Origin: Epiperipatus broadwayi
Taxonomy: Eukaryota; Onychophora; Udeonychophora; Euonychophora; Peripatidae
Length of the DNA stretch: 64,000 nt
Direction of reading: 5' to 3'
Assembly (NCBI GenBank): GCA_028023455.1
Contig: JAQFVV010012573.1
Coordinates: 1,056,001-1,120,000, forward strand
The position numbers were made by a program, and so were the translations under genes. Position 1 is the first letter of the stretch, and each line of letters starts with the position of its first letter. Under the pieces are notes generated by a model, which did no database searches, was not told the origin of the DNA, and saw only the letters and a program-made list of their open reading frames with translations. Positions 1 through 13,400 of this stretch are shown here, piece after piece.

Positions 1-837
1 ATTATATTTTGATTAACTAGTGTTGTCATAGCAATGACTTATTTCAAATTATATAAAATATCTTAAAGAAGAAAAGAATCTGATAATTTATCTCTAAATA
101 TTAGAGTAGTTTACTTCAGCTGTAAGAGTTGCCGCTTAACAAGCAAAAGATTTCAGCATCGATTTTCAACTTTGAAAAGTGGGGCCGGGGCAAAAGAATA
201 AAAATACTCTTAATTTGGCTAATTAAATATAATTGTTGTATAATATTAGTGTTGGCACTCTCCTTTAACTGACTATGCATTAACAAGTATCAGAATTTTA
301 GAATTTATAATTTAAATCAAATTTATACGTTTTAGTAAAGAAAATAAGTAGTTGTAAACTACCTTCATCGTTGATAAAGGTTTATCGTTTGTTAGTAGTA
401 ACTATGACTTAGATAATTAAATCTCTCTGCTGAAACACAGCTAATATATCTATCTACTATGTATGTGTAAAATAAAATGAAGATATATCTGCCTATTTTT
501 TTATAACTCAGAAACAACACACATTTCAGAAAAAGTTTTAGCGTTTTAAGTTTTTGATTTTATCAAGAGTCCCCTAGGGCTAAAATTGATATGTTAACAG
601 AGTGCATGGCCATATTTATTAATTTGCATACTAAGACCAATTATTCTTAAATTATATTAACGCTTTCCTTCTATTTTAGGTAATATGAATTTATTCATTT
701 TGGAATAAATTAATAGGTTCATTTACAACTTGAGAATTAAAATTAACTTATGGTTTTTATTTTTATTTTTTGAAATCGATAACTACATTGTTCACAACTT
801 TGAAAAATGAGATTTTTTTAATAAAGAAAATGCAAGT
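1..837. other. AT-rich DNA without recognised features
   Basis: Low-complexity AT-rich sequence with stops in all frames. I see no coding, RNA or repeat signal that I can support. Confidence 0.5.
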
Positions 838-1070
838 CTTAGTAATCAATGGATGCAAGAAGATTTGTACACACAATTCCTATCTAGTGACTATTCATCT
901 AGTATTCCCAGATTAGTTTCTAGCTTGTGGCTTCCATCAGTGAGGAGCCTTGGATCTGAAAACAATGAAAAAAGCCACAAGCTAGAAACTAGTCAAGGGA
1001 TATTGGATAAGTAGATGCTAGATAGGGATTTTATGCACCAATCTTCTTGCATTCAATGATTATTAAGGCT
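838..1070. repeat. Foldback repeat with decayed hammerhead motifs (copy 1)
   Basis: This is a near-palindrome. Positions 840-933 pair with 971-1063 around a short centre near 950-965. The minus-strand arm carries a hammerhead-like core: CTGATGG at 940-934, a stem II with an ACAA loop, then GAAAC. The plus arm keeps the second half only (stem II remnant, GAAACTAGTC near 984-994). The ACTAGT palindrome would be a minimal stem III and the following C the cleavage nucleotide. The A9-equivalent G and the missing 5' half in one arm suggest it no longer cleaves. Sequence outside the core (GGGATTTTATGCAC and flanks) matches the copies at 4.75 and 45 kb. Confidence 0.65.
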
Positions 1071-1899
1071 TGCTATGGGTTGTACTACTGTATGAATAGT
1101 TTGCTAGTATATGGATATTGAATATATTTAACTCACATTATTTTTTAAAAGAATCTATATGGTATTTTTCTACATATACAAAATAGAGAATCCTTTCATC
1201 TTTTCATTAAGAAATAACAAACCAATTTAATGTTTTTTCCACACATAGAACAATTCTCAAAGAAGATTTTAGGTTAATTTTTTGGTTTTACTAGTAGTGT
1301 TGCCATGTTTTATACAAATGGGGAGGGGGGGGAGACCTAGCATGAATTACAAACAAACCTTATTTCTAGTGCTTAAATCATAATTATTTCTTTTAAAAAA
1401 TATATATTAAAAATGTAATATATAATACACTTGCTTCATACTTTTTAATTACCAAAAAAATAATATGAAAGTAAAAAGTATATTTTTCATTTTGAAGAGG
1501 AATATATGCAATTTTCAATTTTGTTAGTAAATTTAAACTTATCTTAGAAGTAGATAATAAAAATTAATAAAATTAATGCGTTCAACTTTTAAAATAATAT
1601 TTACTTTACATATGTGCACATCACTATGAAAATATGGAAGGAGTCTGCAGAACAAATGCAATTCTAGTGAAGTCACATTTTGAACAATGTATGTACAAAG
1701 CAAATCTAAATAAAGGATTTCTTTTAGTAAATAATGTCTAAAGTATTTTTTTAACATTTATAAAAATTTGAAAACATGATGTCAATGATGTCTCTTACTT
1801 ATGATTTATTATTTTTAAAATTAAAATTAGCAGAGTTCACTATTAATGATTCTGTTCAACTATGATCCAACCTTTGCAATATGAAAATCTTTTGGAATG
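1071..1899. other. AT-rich DNA without recognised features
   Basis: Contains a short G run near 1321-1332 and otherwise AT-rich sequence. The short open frame at 1539-1757 (minus) has no recognisable domain and biased composition, so it is not called a gene. Confidence 0.45.
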
Positions 1900-2485
1900 T
1901 AATTCTGTTTTTAAATCCATAACTTTTTCTTGCCACATCACATTAAAAGAAATCAATATCTTATTTTTATTTCACATATGATCTCTTTTTGAAATTTCAT
2001 TGGATCCAGTTTAGTACTTTATGTCACAATCTATTGTTATCTCTTCTAATAATATGTGAAAGTTAATTTTATTTTATTCTCTTAAATCTTTTCATAATGT
2101 TAAGGACATTTATTTGTTCTTTTATCCATGTTTTTCTTCATATTCCATTGTTTGATCTGAAGTTTCTGTATTCTATTATGCACCCAAGTAAGTCACTTTA
2201 TTTCTCATCTACATATTTTTCTTTTACACTATTCTTATTCCTCTCAATATACTTTGCTTCATATTTTACTGTTTGGTTTATCACTCTATTGTTTTTCTAT
2301 TAAGTTTCCAAGTTACAAATCAGTAAAAAGTACTAGTGAGTAATTTTATTAAAAATTTTTATTTTTAAGCACCTAGATGTATTTACTTTCAATATTATAT
2401 TATTTCTACCAAAACTCTCATTATTAAAGTTTAATTTTAAGATTAACTTCATTCATTATGTTTTAGTGTCTATTAATAACTTGAC
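1900..2485 (-). mobile_element. Ancient RTE retrotransposon 3'-end relic
   Basis: Scattered blocks match, in order and orientation, the minus-strand RTE fragment at 35.2-35.75 kb. Examples are a GGATCCAGTTTAG block, a TTATCTCTTCTAAT block, a stretch around 2300 related to TCCAAGTCTCAGATCCATAAG, and TATTTCTACCAAAA near 2400. These correspond to the C-terminal coding part of an RTE reverse transcriptase read on the minus strand. Stops and frameshifts are everywhere, so this is a much older copy than the others. The call rests on eye alignment to the internal paralogues. Confidence 0.5.
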
Positions 2486-4749
2486 CAAAACATTTGGAAT
2501 GATTAACTTTTTTTTTAAAATTCACTACTATCAGTTTTTTTATCCTTCATTTTTGATGTTAAACATGACTTTAGTCTTATAAACACATTTTTAAAAAATT
2601 CTATTTTGCTTTCTCTTGCTAGCATTATTTGAAAAATCATTCTCATCTTGTGCAAAGTCTAGTTGACTTAAATTATTATCATCTATTGTTATTTTTTCTA
2701 TATATATATTAATCCACAAAATACTTTCCTTAAAATTGCAGCAAACATTTTGGAGTAATGTAATCACCTTAACAAGCATTCTTATGTCAATTATCTTTGT
2801 ATTTCTGTAATATAATTATGTTGTTGTATTTTTGATAAATATTTTTAAACTTTGATTGTATTTTGTGTTTCTATTTATGCCATTTTCTTTCCGTAAAAAG
2901 TAATATACATTTATAAGTAGCTAAATAAAAGGTTATCACCAAATGAGAGCCTAAGTTTATAATCTGGCAATGATTCCTAGCATCTAATTCTTTCAGTCAA
3001 TAACAGCTACCTTGGTTGAAAATTTAGTATAAATACCCTAATATATTGTTGTCTGTCAAGACAGCTAATATAACAAACAATTAACAGTCATGTACATATT
3101 TTATTCTGTTTTAGTTAAGAAAATCAAGAACCCAAAAAGAATTACAGTGATGTTTCTTAGATTTAAATTTACAGGTAAAAACCAGTAAACTCACTAGCCT
3201 GGATAATGCATGTTGATGAGTTATCTATTAAATATTTACTTACAAGAACTTCTATACAACGTTGAAAATTTGATTTGCTCAGTTCCTCTGAGAATATGAA
3301 GAGTAATCTAAGAGACGTTTTTCAATTTTTGGCATTGTAAGTAAAAAATCTTTTGAATTATCAAACCATTATATTTTATATGACACAGTTTTTATAAAAC
3401 AATTCTACATATCCCCTACGCAACACATACTGTCTTATTCAATACAAATACAAGGTAATAAATTATATTTATTTCCATTTTACTATATCTTTACAGATAT
3501 AAAATAAATTTTAGGTCTGTTATTTTATAATATAAAAAGTAAAATATCATTTTCGATTATTTAATGTGTAAAAGATTTGGAATTATAACAAAAAGATTTA
3601 ATTTGATTGAATTGCCTACCTGCAGAGCAAAATACATCTGCTGGTAATATCATACATCTTATTATTCTAGAATAGAGAACACAAACTACTATGATAATTT
3701 TCATTAAACTGTTGATTAAAAGCAGAAAATGCTGTTTTTAATGATGATTAGTACTTATTTTATTACTTATAATAATAAAAAGTTGTGGAAATTATTAAAT
3801 ATTACTTTCAGTAGATCTTTAACAGCAAACATTTACATGTGGATTTTTTAAAAAGAAAATTGTTGAAGTTTTTAATCTATAAAGTATGTAACTTATTTAT
3901 TTTGTGCCTTAGTTCGAGAGATTCCTCAATATTCAACAAGTGATTGTTGAGATAAAAAAAAACATTACAGGCATGTGTTAAAATGAAAAATCCGTACGAT
4001 TTAAATTAATCTATGAATTATAGAAAGCTTATATAAATATTAGCATGCATGATAAGCATATTGATAGGGACTGACCCTGCAGAACTGTAGCAACCATAGT
4101 CATGTATGAAAAAATTTATCAACAGGCATCTGGACTTTCATATTTTGATTATGGTGGGAATTGGATGGCTAATGATGAAGTTATTTGGAATAAATTTGTA
4201 TTAAAAAATTATAGGTAGAAATTACCATCATCATCCTTAGAATCTAAACCAAAAAATAAAAATGTTAAATTAATGTTAAGCTAAACAAATCAACCTATGA
4301 TTCAAAAAAGCATCCACATATATCACATGGTCTTTTAATCTGCTTTATGTCTTATGATGCTATTTTTTAACCTTTTCTGCAATGTGCTTTTAGTTTACTG
4401 ATTTGCTCCATTATATTCTATCTTCAATCATATTCTTCTCATAAAACAATGTACATTGATATCTTACACTGTTTTTCAGATAGTTTTTATAATAAAAACA
4501 GGAATAAAAACATGAATCAAGTTTGCTACATTATACATATTTTTTAAAAAAGTCTGTTATTATTTATTTGCTTGACATGCCTAATCTAGTCAAGATGCAC
4601 GTTTATAATAGAAGACTCAATTGCTCACATATAGCAAACTAAAAAACAAACAAATTTTTTACTGTGCTATCAATAGTTTTAAAATTTTCTAAAGCATCCT
4701 TAAATGAAACACTTTTCATTGCTTTTATGCTACAATAATAGAAGATTCA
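2486..4749. other. AT-rich DNA without recognised features
   Basis: Long AT-rich stretch with no open frame of interest, no tandem array and no strong inverted repeat that I can see. Confidence 0.45.
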
Positions 4750-4915
4750 TTACACAGAGACTAGAAACTAGTCTGTAGATAGGGATTTTATGCACAAATC
4801 TTTTTGAATTTATTGATTACTTTAACTTGTACTGAATGGTGCTACTGTATAGAGAGTTTAGCTTATGTGAGCATAAAGAATGGTGATCATGAGATGTTTA
4901 GTGGACAAATAGCAG
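4750..4915 (+). repeat. Truncated hammerhead-element arm (copy 2)
   Basis: A single arm of the family seen at 0.84 and 45 kb. It has GACTAGAAACTAGTC near 4758-4773 (the GAAAC plus the palindromic stem III and GTC cleavage triplet), then a GGGATTTTATGCAC block. About 60 bp further on come TATAGAGAGTTT and AATGGTGATCATGAGATG, which match the terminal repeat of the 45-kb element. The CTGANGA half is absent, so this is a partial, non-functional copy. Confidence 0.6.
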
Positions 4916-5239
4916 TATTATATATAGTTAATTTAGTTAAAATAACTATATCATTTTGACAAAATCCATATTTTTTAAACAGTTAAATATTATCTCCACC
5001 TTGGAGTTTATACTGCTTCTCAATATATAAATCTATTTTTCTACCTAGATAGTTATCAATATGATTTATTTATTTTCTCAAGATGATAACTACCCAAAAT
5101 AAAAATGTTGATATAGATTACATCCAAAATATTAATCAGGTTCTGCACATCATTTTTTTTAATTATAGCACTATTATCAACTTATTATAAATGTAAAGTC
5201 AAGGAAATGTTATTTTTATTCTAATTAGTTTTTTTTTTC

Positions 5240-5325
5240 ATGTGTCATAGCATCGGCTGGGAAGCGAACCCACTAACTCGGGACAACTGCTTTTAAAGCA
5301 GCTGTGCTGACCTCTTATATTGCAT
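5240..5325 (-). repeat. tRNA-like sequence, probably a SINE or tRNA relic
   Basis: On the minus strand there is a clean B-box-like GGGTTCGCTTCCC. It is preceded by a hairpin with a seven-base loop resembling an anticodon arm (TTTAAAA loop between GCTGC and GCAGT) and a GTCAGCACAGC segment where an A box would lie. The T stem is only four pairs, and I cannot pair a proper acceptor stem, so a working tRNA is unlikely. A tRNA-derived SINE head or tRNA pseudogene fits better. Confidence 0.35.
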
Positions 5326-8324
5326 TATCATGAAGTGGTCTTTTACAGACAAATATAATTTAAATAAATAATTAAATTGGAGCTGTACTTTTCTCTGTAT
5401 TACACTAATATTTATTTTAAATGTCTCAGATTTTTTACCAGCTACCATTTTATAAAGTAATTATTATACTTTCTATTTTCAAATTATTTTGTTTAATTAT
5501 CTTTTACTTTTAATTCCACCATTCAAACTTGAATAATAATTTAATTTATTGGTGTAAAAAATATTACATTTTTTTAAAGCAGTACTTTTATTCATATAAG
5601 TGCACTAAAAAAATAAAAAATAATTTTTCATTAGCTTTCATGTTTAGAAATTGTATCAGTGCCAAAATATTCATCAGATCATTTGCAATTAGCACTCATT
5701 TAGCATTGATATCATTTCTAAACATGATGACCTCACTCTTTTATTTGGGAAAGCTGAAGAAAAAATATTTTTTACTCTTTAGTTCATTATTTTATTTTTT
5801 TACTGCATTTATGTGAATAAAAATGCTTCTTTAAGTTTTTTTTTCTTTTCTATTTTTTAATTTTATATAATTTCAAAAAAGAAGAAAGCATAGATATAAT
5901 TTAATACTACTAGTACCGTAAAAGCACTAAATCTCATATAAAAATAAAATGTAAAGTTGTCATGATTTCTTTGCTAAAATTGTTTGCAAATTCTAAAAAA
6001 TGCATAATCATCAAGAATACATATGCATGTGAAGTTTCAATTAGATCAGAAATCAAGAAGTGAGTGAAAATTGATTAAGATTTCTCAAATAGACAGTCAA
6101 AAAATGATATAAGTTAAATAAGAGTGCATAAAAACAAAATAAATAATAAAAATATCTTTCACTAATAATAACAAAATTGTTAAATGCAGGGCACTTTTTA
6201 CTTTAAATTTTATGCTATTTCAAAAGTATATAATTTATGAATGTTTATTGGATAGTTTTATTTGAAATCATCATTTAATTCATATTTCATTATTCAAAAG
6301 CTACAAAACACACTGAATAGATAAGTTAAGAGTTTCCTGAAACAATACTCTTCTACATAATGGTCATAAACCATATGGGTTGACATGGAAGAATAAACTG
6401 ACAACTGCATTTATCTTTGATGAATGAAGCTTGAAATTGCATTGATGTGCAAATAATAAGATTATTTTTTTTCTTTTAAGAAATTTGTAAAAAGATAAAT
6501 TTTCCTGCTAAATACTTTAAGACTCACTTAAATAGGACAACAATTAAAAAAAAAAAATCAAAACTAAAGATAAAATGTGTTTATATCCAAGGTACTTGTT
6601 GCTTTATGGTTTTATGTAAAGTAGTTTGGTAATTATAGTTGTTTGTTGTCTATATTTATCTACAATAGTGCTCCTAAAATACTCTTGATAAATCTGCATT
6701 ATACAAAATAATTTGTAGATTGTTTCTAAGTACTGCTTGTAATTATAAAAAATACTTATAAAAAGTAATTGCTTAGCCTAAGATTTTTACTTTTTCTCTA
6801 TCTATTTCCATTTTTCATTATTTCTCCATTATAACTATGAATATATACTTGACTTTTTATATTTATATTTGACATGCATTTAATTAACAAAGTGAAAATC
6901 TTTCTTATTATTCAGAGTGCTAACTTTGTAAGCACAAACAATCATCTCATTGCTATATTTTATGTTGTTCGGATAAATAATCCATAGTCGTCTCTCTCTC
7001 TCTCTCTCCCCATATCTCTCTCTCTCTCTATATATATATATAACAATACTTGTATTATAACCATATATATATTTTCATCTACATAAATATTTTAATATAT
7101 ATGCTATAATTAAAGACTGTTTTAAGAGTACAATACAACTTGATTAAAAGATTTTTGAAAATACTTCTGAAGAAAAGGTGGGCTATGTAATGTGAGACAA
7201 TAAATAAAGGCATCTAAACAAGTTCTATTCTACTTTTGAAAAATAGCACGTTATATATTCAATAAATCATCATTAATTATAACAATATTGACGGACAAGT
7301 TAATTAAAAAGAAAATAAATATTAATTTTGACAGAAAATTGCAAGTAGGGCAAATTTGTAAGATGAAAAAAAAAAAAATCTATTCAGATATTTGATAATT
7401 TTTTTTCTCGTGATAATGAATCACCGGGTAATATATACATATAAAAAAAAATCAAATCTTCAAAAATTAGAATATTTTAAAACAATAATTATTTTAGTCA
7501 AAGTAATGATTAATTAATTTGACAAATTTTTTAAAATGCGTTTTTTTTCAAATAAATAAAACACTTTTCTATTATTTAATTTTTATCTTATTGCATATAT
7601 TTAGTTTCCAGTATTATTTTTAATTAGTTTTTAAAATTAGTTTCATAAATTCAACGAATAACAAACAACACGGAAAATCTAATATCTGTATTTATGTAAA
7701 ATCTATAATTATAATTAATTAGTATAAGAGCATAAAATTGACATCTCTGAAAATTCACTGGAAAAGAAATGCTCAATTGATGATGTGGTTTAAATTAATT
7801 ATTCCATTCTCATTTTTAATATTTAAGAAATAAAATGGGGAATGTCAGACATATTTGTGTAATGTAACTCTCTTATTTTCCTTCATTGCTTTTCTGGGTT
7901 GTAATATTTTATTCATCTCCTACAATTATTTAATCTTAAGCACAGTATATGCTTCAATAAATTATTTTCTAAACTTCATTAATGTTCTCTATTTTTTTTC
8001 TTCCACCTCAATAAATTATCACCCCCCCCCCAAAAAAAAAATACTATCCTGCACATTTTCTATTTCATCATTAAGCAAGGCACATTTTTTATTTTCAATC
8101 TCTTAATTTATTTATTCTATTTTTAAATTCCAAAAATATATTACAAATAAGTTTTTAAACCCTGTTAATATCAATGCACCAGTTTCTTAAAATGCCCATT
8201 AAATATAAAATGACTATTTACATATTCTATCTTGGATATTACAAAGATTACAAATCTAACAAGTAATATTATTCAAGTCAAATCTCAAACACAAATGTCC
8301 AATATAGGATCTTTTATTTAATTT
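5326..8324. other. AT-rich DNA with short microsatellites
   Basis: Mostly AT-rich. A CT run followed by a short TA run lies at about 6991-7042, and C and A homopolymers lie near 8022-8042. Open frames at 5529-5816 and 7855-8106 are rich in F, Y, L, S and I, as expected of random AT-rich sequence. They show no domain and are not called genes. Confidence 0.45.
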
Positions 8325-8890
8325 ATATATATATTAGAAGGGACTTGAACTTAGAATTTCAAGGTTCCTATAGCTATGCACTCTATCTTATACAATCGAT
8401 GTACATGACCACATACACGTGAAAAAGATAAATGATCTCTAATATTCATATTTTGTGCTGAATCAGCACTCATCAGTTGATCCAGATCATCACTACTCAT
8501 ACATATATACAATCAGTGCTTAGTTTATATTAAGATAGAAAATCTTCAAATTATAATGGACAAGCTTCAGTCCTCTCAATTCTCCAACTCTTCAGTGATC
8601 CATATCATTGATAATATGATGATTCAACATTCAAAGCCCTTGTTGATGCCAATATTAAAGTTTGAAGATTTGGTAGCTTAATATAAACATAGCACTGATT
8701 GTATATATGTTTGAAGATAGTGATGTGCACCAACCAATGAGTGCTGGTTCAGCATGAAATACATATATTGGAGATCATTTATCTTTTTCCCTGCATGTGG
8801 ACATGTGTATCAGTTGCATAAGATAAAGTGCATAGCTGTAGGAAGCTTGAAAATCTGAGTTCAAGTCCTTCTAATTACACTATGTTTAGT
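8325..8890. repeat. Foldback element with tRNA-like ends and a second hammerhead-like motif
   Basis: Two arms of about 270 bp face each other (8325-8600 and 8605-8890) and match closely when one is reverse-complemented. Each outer end carries a tRNA-like segment; the right arm has GCATAGCTGTAGG followed by GAGTTCAAGTCC, a good Pol III B box. Inside, the minus-strand left arm has CTGATGA at 8476-8470, then a perfect hairpin GTGCTG-ATT-CAGCAC, then AAAAT. The plus-strand right arm has only ATGA of that box at 8737-8740, the same stem-loop at 8741-8755, and GAAAT. Combining the two arms gives a hammerhead-type core, although neither arm alone is intact. Confidence 0.6.
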
Positions 8891-9013
8891 ATAGACAATA
8901 TAATAAATATTACATATATATATATATAACGATTTAACGTGCTGAATTTATTTATATTACATCTTTGCCTAATTGTTATTTATTTATAAGAGTATTAAAA
9001 TAAGTAGAAGTAA

Positions 9014-9085
<72 letters not shown>

Positions 9086-9640
9086 GTACCAACCTTGAAT
9101 TGGCACATGTATATAAAATAATTTTGTCTAAAAAAATTATTAAAATAAAAATCTTTCGTAAAAGAAAGACTTAAAATTAAAAGTTGAAGAGTTTTATTGC
9201 AGTTTGTTTTTGTAAAAATAAGATTTAAAAGTCAGAGTTTGAAATAAAAGTTACAATTAATTAAATTAAAGGGGGGGGGAGTTTATTTCAGAAACGTCAA
9301 ATGAAAAGTTTTAAGTTTAAAGAGTTTGCCATATTATTATTATTAGTTGAAATATAATTCAAAAGTCTAAAAATATAAATCTCTTTATTTAATTAAAGAA
9401 AAAAAGTAATCTTAAAACTAGTTTTGATTTTAGAATAAAATTATATATGTGCGTGTGAATGTAAATAATAGATGTGTATTAAATATTATAAATAAATGAA
9501 GGTTAAAGAATTAAAAAAACACGTTTGCATGGTTACTAAATAAAAACAAAAAAACAACATGTTTGTGATGGCTGCTAATTAAAATACCCAACAACAAGAT
9601 TAAAAAGGATTAGCTACTTAAGGAATTTCCACAACAGGAT
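8891..9640. repeat. TA microsatellite and AT-rich flank
   Basis: A near-pure TA array occupies about 9019-9083, with a smaller one at about 8915-8929. The remainder is A-rich with short A and G homopolymers (G run near 9272). Confidence 0.7.
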
Positions 9641-10480
9641 TATAAGCTTATATCAAAGGAATTTTGACAACAGATATTGCTGGCAGACATGAAAATGAAA
9701 ACACATGCCACATAAATAGCCAAAATTTTATCGGACAGGAGTTCAGAAAACCATTCAGTCAAGTCAGTTGCATAGAGTTGAGTTCAGTTCATTTAGTTAG
9801 AAATGCAGTGTTAGTTGCAATCAGAAACATGTGGCTGTCTCTAACCTAAGTCCAGATCTGTCTGTGAAAATAATGTCTTCGTAACAGCTTGAAGAATCTC
9901 CATCAATATCTAATTGTCTCCAGGAATAATACTGATGAATAAGAATGAAACCTCCTCAAGAAACTTAGAATCTAACTGGTTAGAGATATCTCATTAGAAG
10001 CAGCAAACAGCAAATTCAAAATCCTAGGTAAACATTTTTTCTTATATTCTTTCCGTAAGTAGCCATCACATTCGTGAATCCTCCAAGAGCCAAATTATAT
10101 GAACTCTATAGCACATAAAAAATGAACTATTAATTTGTGTTCTAAATATAAAATATTATTTAATGCTTTATTATATATGTCAGTGTGTGCGTGATTAAAA
10201 ATACCAATATTATGTTAGTTAAAAATCTATAAAAGTATTTATACTTAGTATAATTAATGTTAATAAATTGTCTTTAAATTTAAGCCTTATTTTGTCGGTC
10301 AATTCTTTTTACCAATTCTTTTTACCAATCTTTTATCAATTCTTTCACCACTAATTAAATAATATTTTGTTATTGAATTAAAATTAGGCTGAGCTAGTTT
10401 TAGGGATTGTTTCGAGTGCTGGATTATAAGCCTATTGTCCGAACATGTTAGTCTTAGACTAGCTGGTGCCCGGGGTTTAC
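9641..10480 (+). other. Less AT-rich block, possible solo LTR
   Basis: Base composition is more balanced than the surroundings. The block contains CAGTCAAGTCAGTTGC-type direct reiterations, an AATAAA at about 10262, and, after about 200 bp, TGGTGCCCGGGG at about 10464, which resembles a tRNA primer-binding site. No second LTR and no coding sequence follow. Alternatives are an exon of an unrecognised gene (an AG/GTAAAC donor-like site lies near 10027) or another repeat. Weak call. Confidence 0.2.
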
Positions 10481-13400
10481 TTTGAAACAAATAAAGTGTT
10501 TGGATAGTAGGGATTTGAATCTAGCAGCCGAGGTGGGCCACAATCTGATCGTGGGTATTATTGATAGTTAAAGCTATCAATAATATTTCCCATTTTGCTC
10601 GAATGTGCCGGTTCGTTAACATAATATTTATAATTAAATAAGATTATAAATGTATTATGAAGAAGTTTGTAACCAGCCAAAACATTTGCAGTGTAAGTAA
10701 GATCTTCTATGGAGTGAACCCGGTACAATATATATATATATATATATTGTGCCAGACCGTAAAACGTCCATGCACAAGATGGCTGTAGCCAACAATTTGG
10801 CACAGCTAAATTTATTGAATAAATTAAAATAAAGTAAAAAGAAATAAACAATGAGAGTTGGTCTATACTAGATTCCCATCTCCTTGCGTACACAACTAAC
10901 ACATATATTATTTATTTTGAAATAATAGCCCACTATAAATGTGTCATTTATTGTAAATGTTTTAATATGTATAACACACTATAAATGTATCGCATTTGTT
11001 TTTTTTTGTAAACGTATATGTAATACGTATATGTATAAAGTTTTCCGTATATATTTTTTCTTTTTGATAATTTTTAAAATGTTTTTTCTTTTATTTTAAA
11101 AATATACAAAAATATTTTTTGTGTGATTGACAAGAATCTTCCGTTTAAAAGGTGGATTCGACTTTTTCTTTGTTTTTCTATTTTTACTTTTTTGTATGTA
11201 ATCAAGTAGTTTTTTTTTTAATTAATTAATTTGTAAATTAGTTCCAAATGTGTTATCTAAAGAATGTGGGTGGTCTATTACTGCAATATGGAGTTTGAAA
11301 TTCCTAAAAAGAGATTTTGAAACAAGATTTTTATAAAGAATGTACAAAAAGTAAGATTATCTGATGCAATAGCTCAAAGGGGGATGTAAGAAATTAAAAC
11401 TTGTGGATGGATGGGGATATACAATAACCTACCTAGGAGGTGAACAAAAGGTTTAGTGTTTGATTAGTGTTGGACAGAGAGAGCCACACAAATCCATGCA
11501 TGGTGTAAAATATTAATGATTAATATTGAACTGAGAAAGCAAGATGAAGCTATATGTGGTTTAAAATATTATTATTGAATGGACAGAGCTACATAACCTA
11601 CCTGTATGGTATGGGAGATTATATCATATATTTATTCTTTTCAATAAATATGCTTTTGGGATTGCTGAATATTTTTGTTAATTCAAGAAGGAGCCTAACT
11701 CACCAAATTTTCTGAACGAACATAAACTTCTGTAGAAGGTTTTTCCTGGTGATCGCACAAATATTAACCGAAGCAGCTAATACCCATATATGATGTGGAA
11801 AATCATATAAGCATATGCTGTTCCACAATAAATCAAAAAGAAAAGAAATATTTTGGAGTGCCATGTTTAAAATGACAAACAAGTTTCATCTGATAGCCTA
11901 CAAAAAGCATGGAGTAGGAAGAACCGTAGCAGTACACCCGCCAGTTCAGATATGTGGTCGCCAAGATGGATGTGTCAGAGACTTAGTATACCCTGATTGA
12001 AGTTGAGATGGTCCGCCCAGAAGTTTGAACCTGGAGAGCAAGCAGATAAAGATGAGTAAAGTAAAAAAAAAAATGTTTATAATTTTTTTTTATATATAGT
12101 TTGTTATCTGTATTTTTTTTTTAAAGTGTATATAACCCGGATAATTGTAATAGTTACTAACATATGATAAATGTATATTAATTTTTTTTGTTATTATATG
12201 AAATATTATAAAATAATATGGCTTATACACAGATCAAATTACAAACCCATTAAATATAAGATTATTATTATTTCTTGTTCTTTTACCCCATTTCACCTTT
12301 ACTTCTTAATTAATGTCCATCATGGTGGCGTCACCTTATGTGGAGTGACATATATAGCCGGCCTATACATCTTTTTTAAATTTTTTTTTTATATAAAAAA
12401 TATACATATACGTAAAGTATTATTATTTACATACTCAAAGGTAAAGGTATATCTAATTTTAAGAGTTTATATGTGCAAGTGGGAAAAGCTCAAGGGGTTA
12501 GATTTGTGTATAACCTATTTTAGTATTTTGGGAATTTATAAAGTGAAACATTTGTTGTGTTGTGCAAGGATGGGAAATATAGACCACTCACACATTGGCA
12601 TCCATATTTAACCATTTGTGTTCCTATCAATTAAATTAACTTAGATATAAATTAGAAAATGGATTGTTTTTTTTTTTTTGTAGATCTTGAACATAAAGAT
12701 TCAATATTCTAATGTTTAAAATATATATGTGGTGGAGGGGGGATTTTATTTAAATAAATTATATTCTCATACTTTAGTTGTTATCATATAATCTATTCTA
12801 AAATAAAGAGGATTAATCATAATAAAAATGTAATCACCTATTTGCGAGGTTTGCTGACCATGGCTATAAAAAGTTATAGCAATACTTATTCAAAGTACCT
12901 GGGGTAGAGAATTAGAATTGAGCTAGCCATTGGGATATTGTATCAGGGAGTTAAATTATAATATTTTCACCCAGTTTTCCTTCATCCAAATTAAACGTAT
13001 GTATGATAACCTCTTTGCATACCCTCTCAACAGAAAGGGAGGGGAAAATTATTTAACTTTTGCTTTCTTTTAATGTGTTGGGGGTGGCGCTAAGGATTGT
13101 TAAATTAATGCAATCTTTTAAAGGTATGTGAAGAGCGAGGGAAAACCTCTACCGAGCAAATAGATATTGGGGTGGAAATATAAATGGTTTAACAGGGAAA
13201 GATTTTGCTTTTAATTGAAATCAAATTTCTTTCTCCTAATAATTAGAAACATAATACTCGTTGTATTTAACCCGGGTATTATTGAAGATTGCTATCGATC
13301 TCTCATTTTAAATGTACACGTCATGTCATGCTCGTGACGTCATTTTCTTCAATGGAGACGGAAATGAGGGATTCAAACTGGTATAATATATATATATATA

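Noticed and set aside
5240-5325. Functional tRNA gene
   Set aside because: The B box and an anticodon-like hairpin are good, but no acceptor stem pairs and the T stem has only four pairs.
12171-12611. 146-codon open frame
   Set aside because: Composition is that of random AT-rich DNA, with no recognisable domain, and the ends fall in low-complexity sequence.
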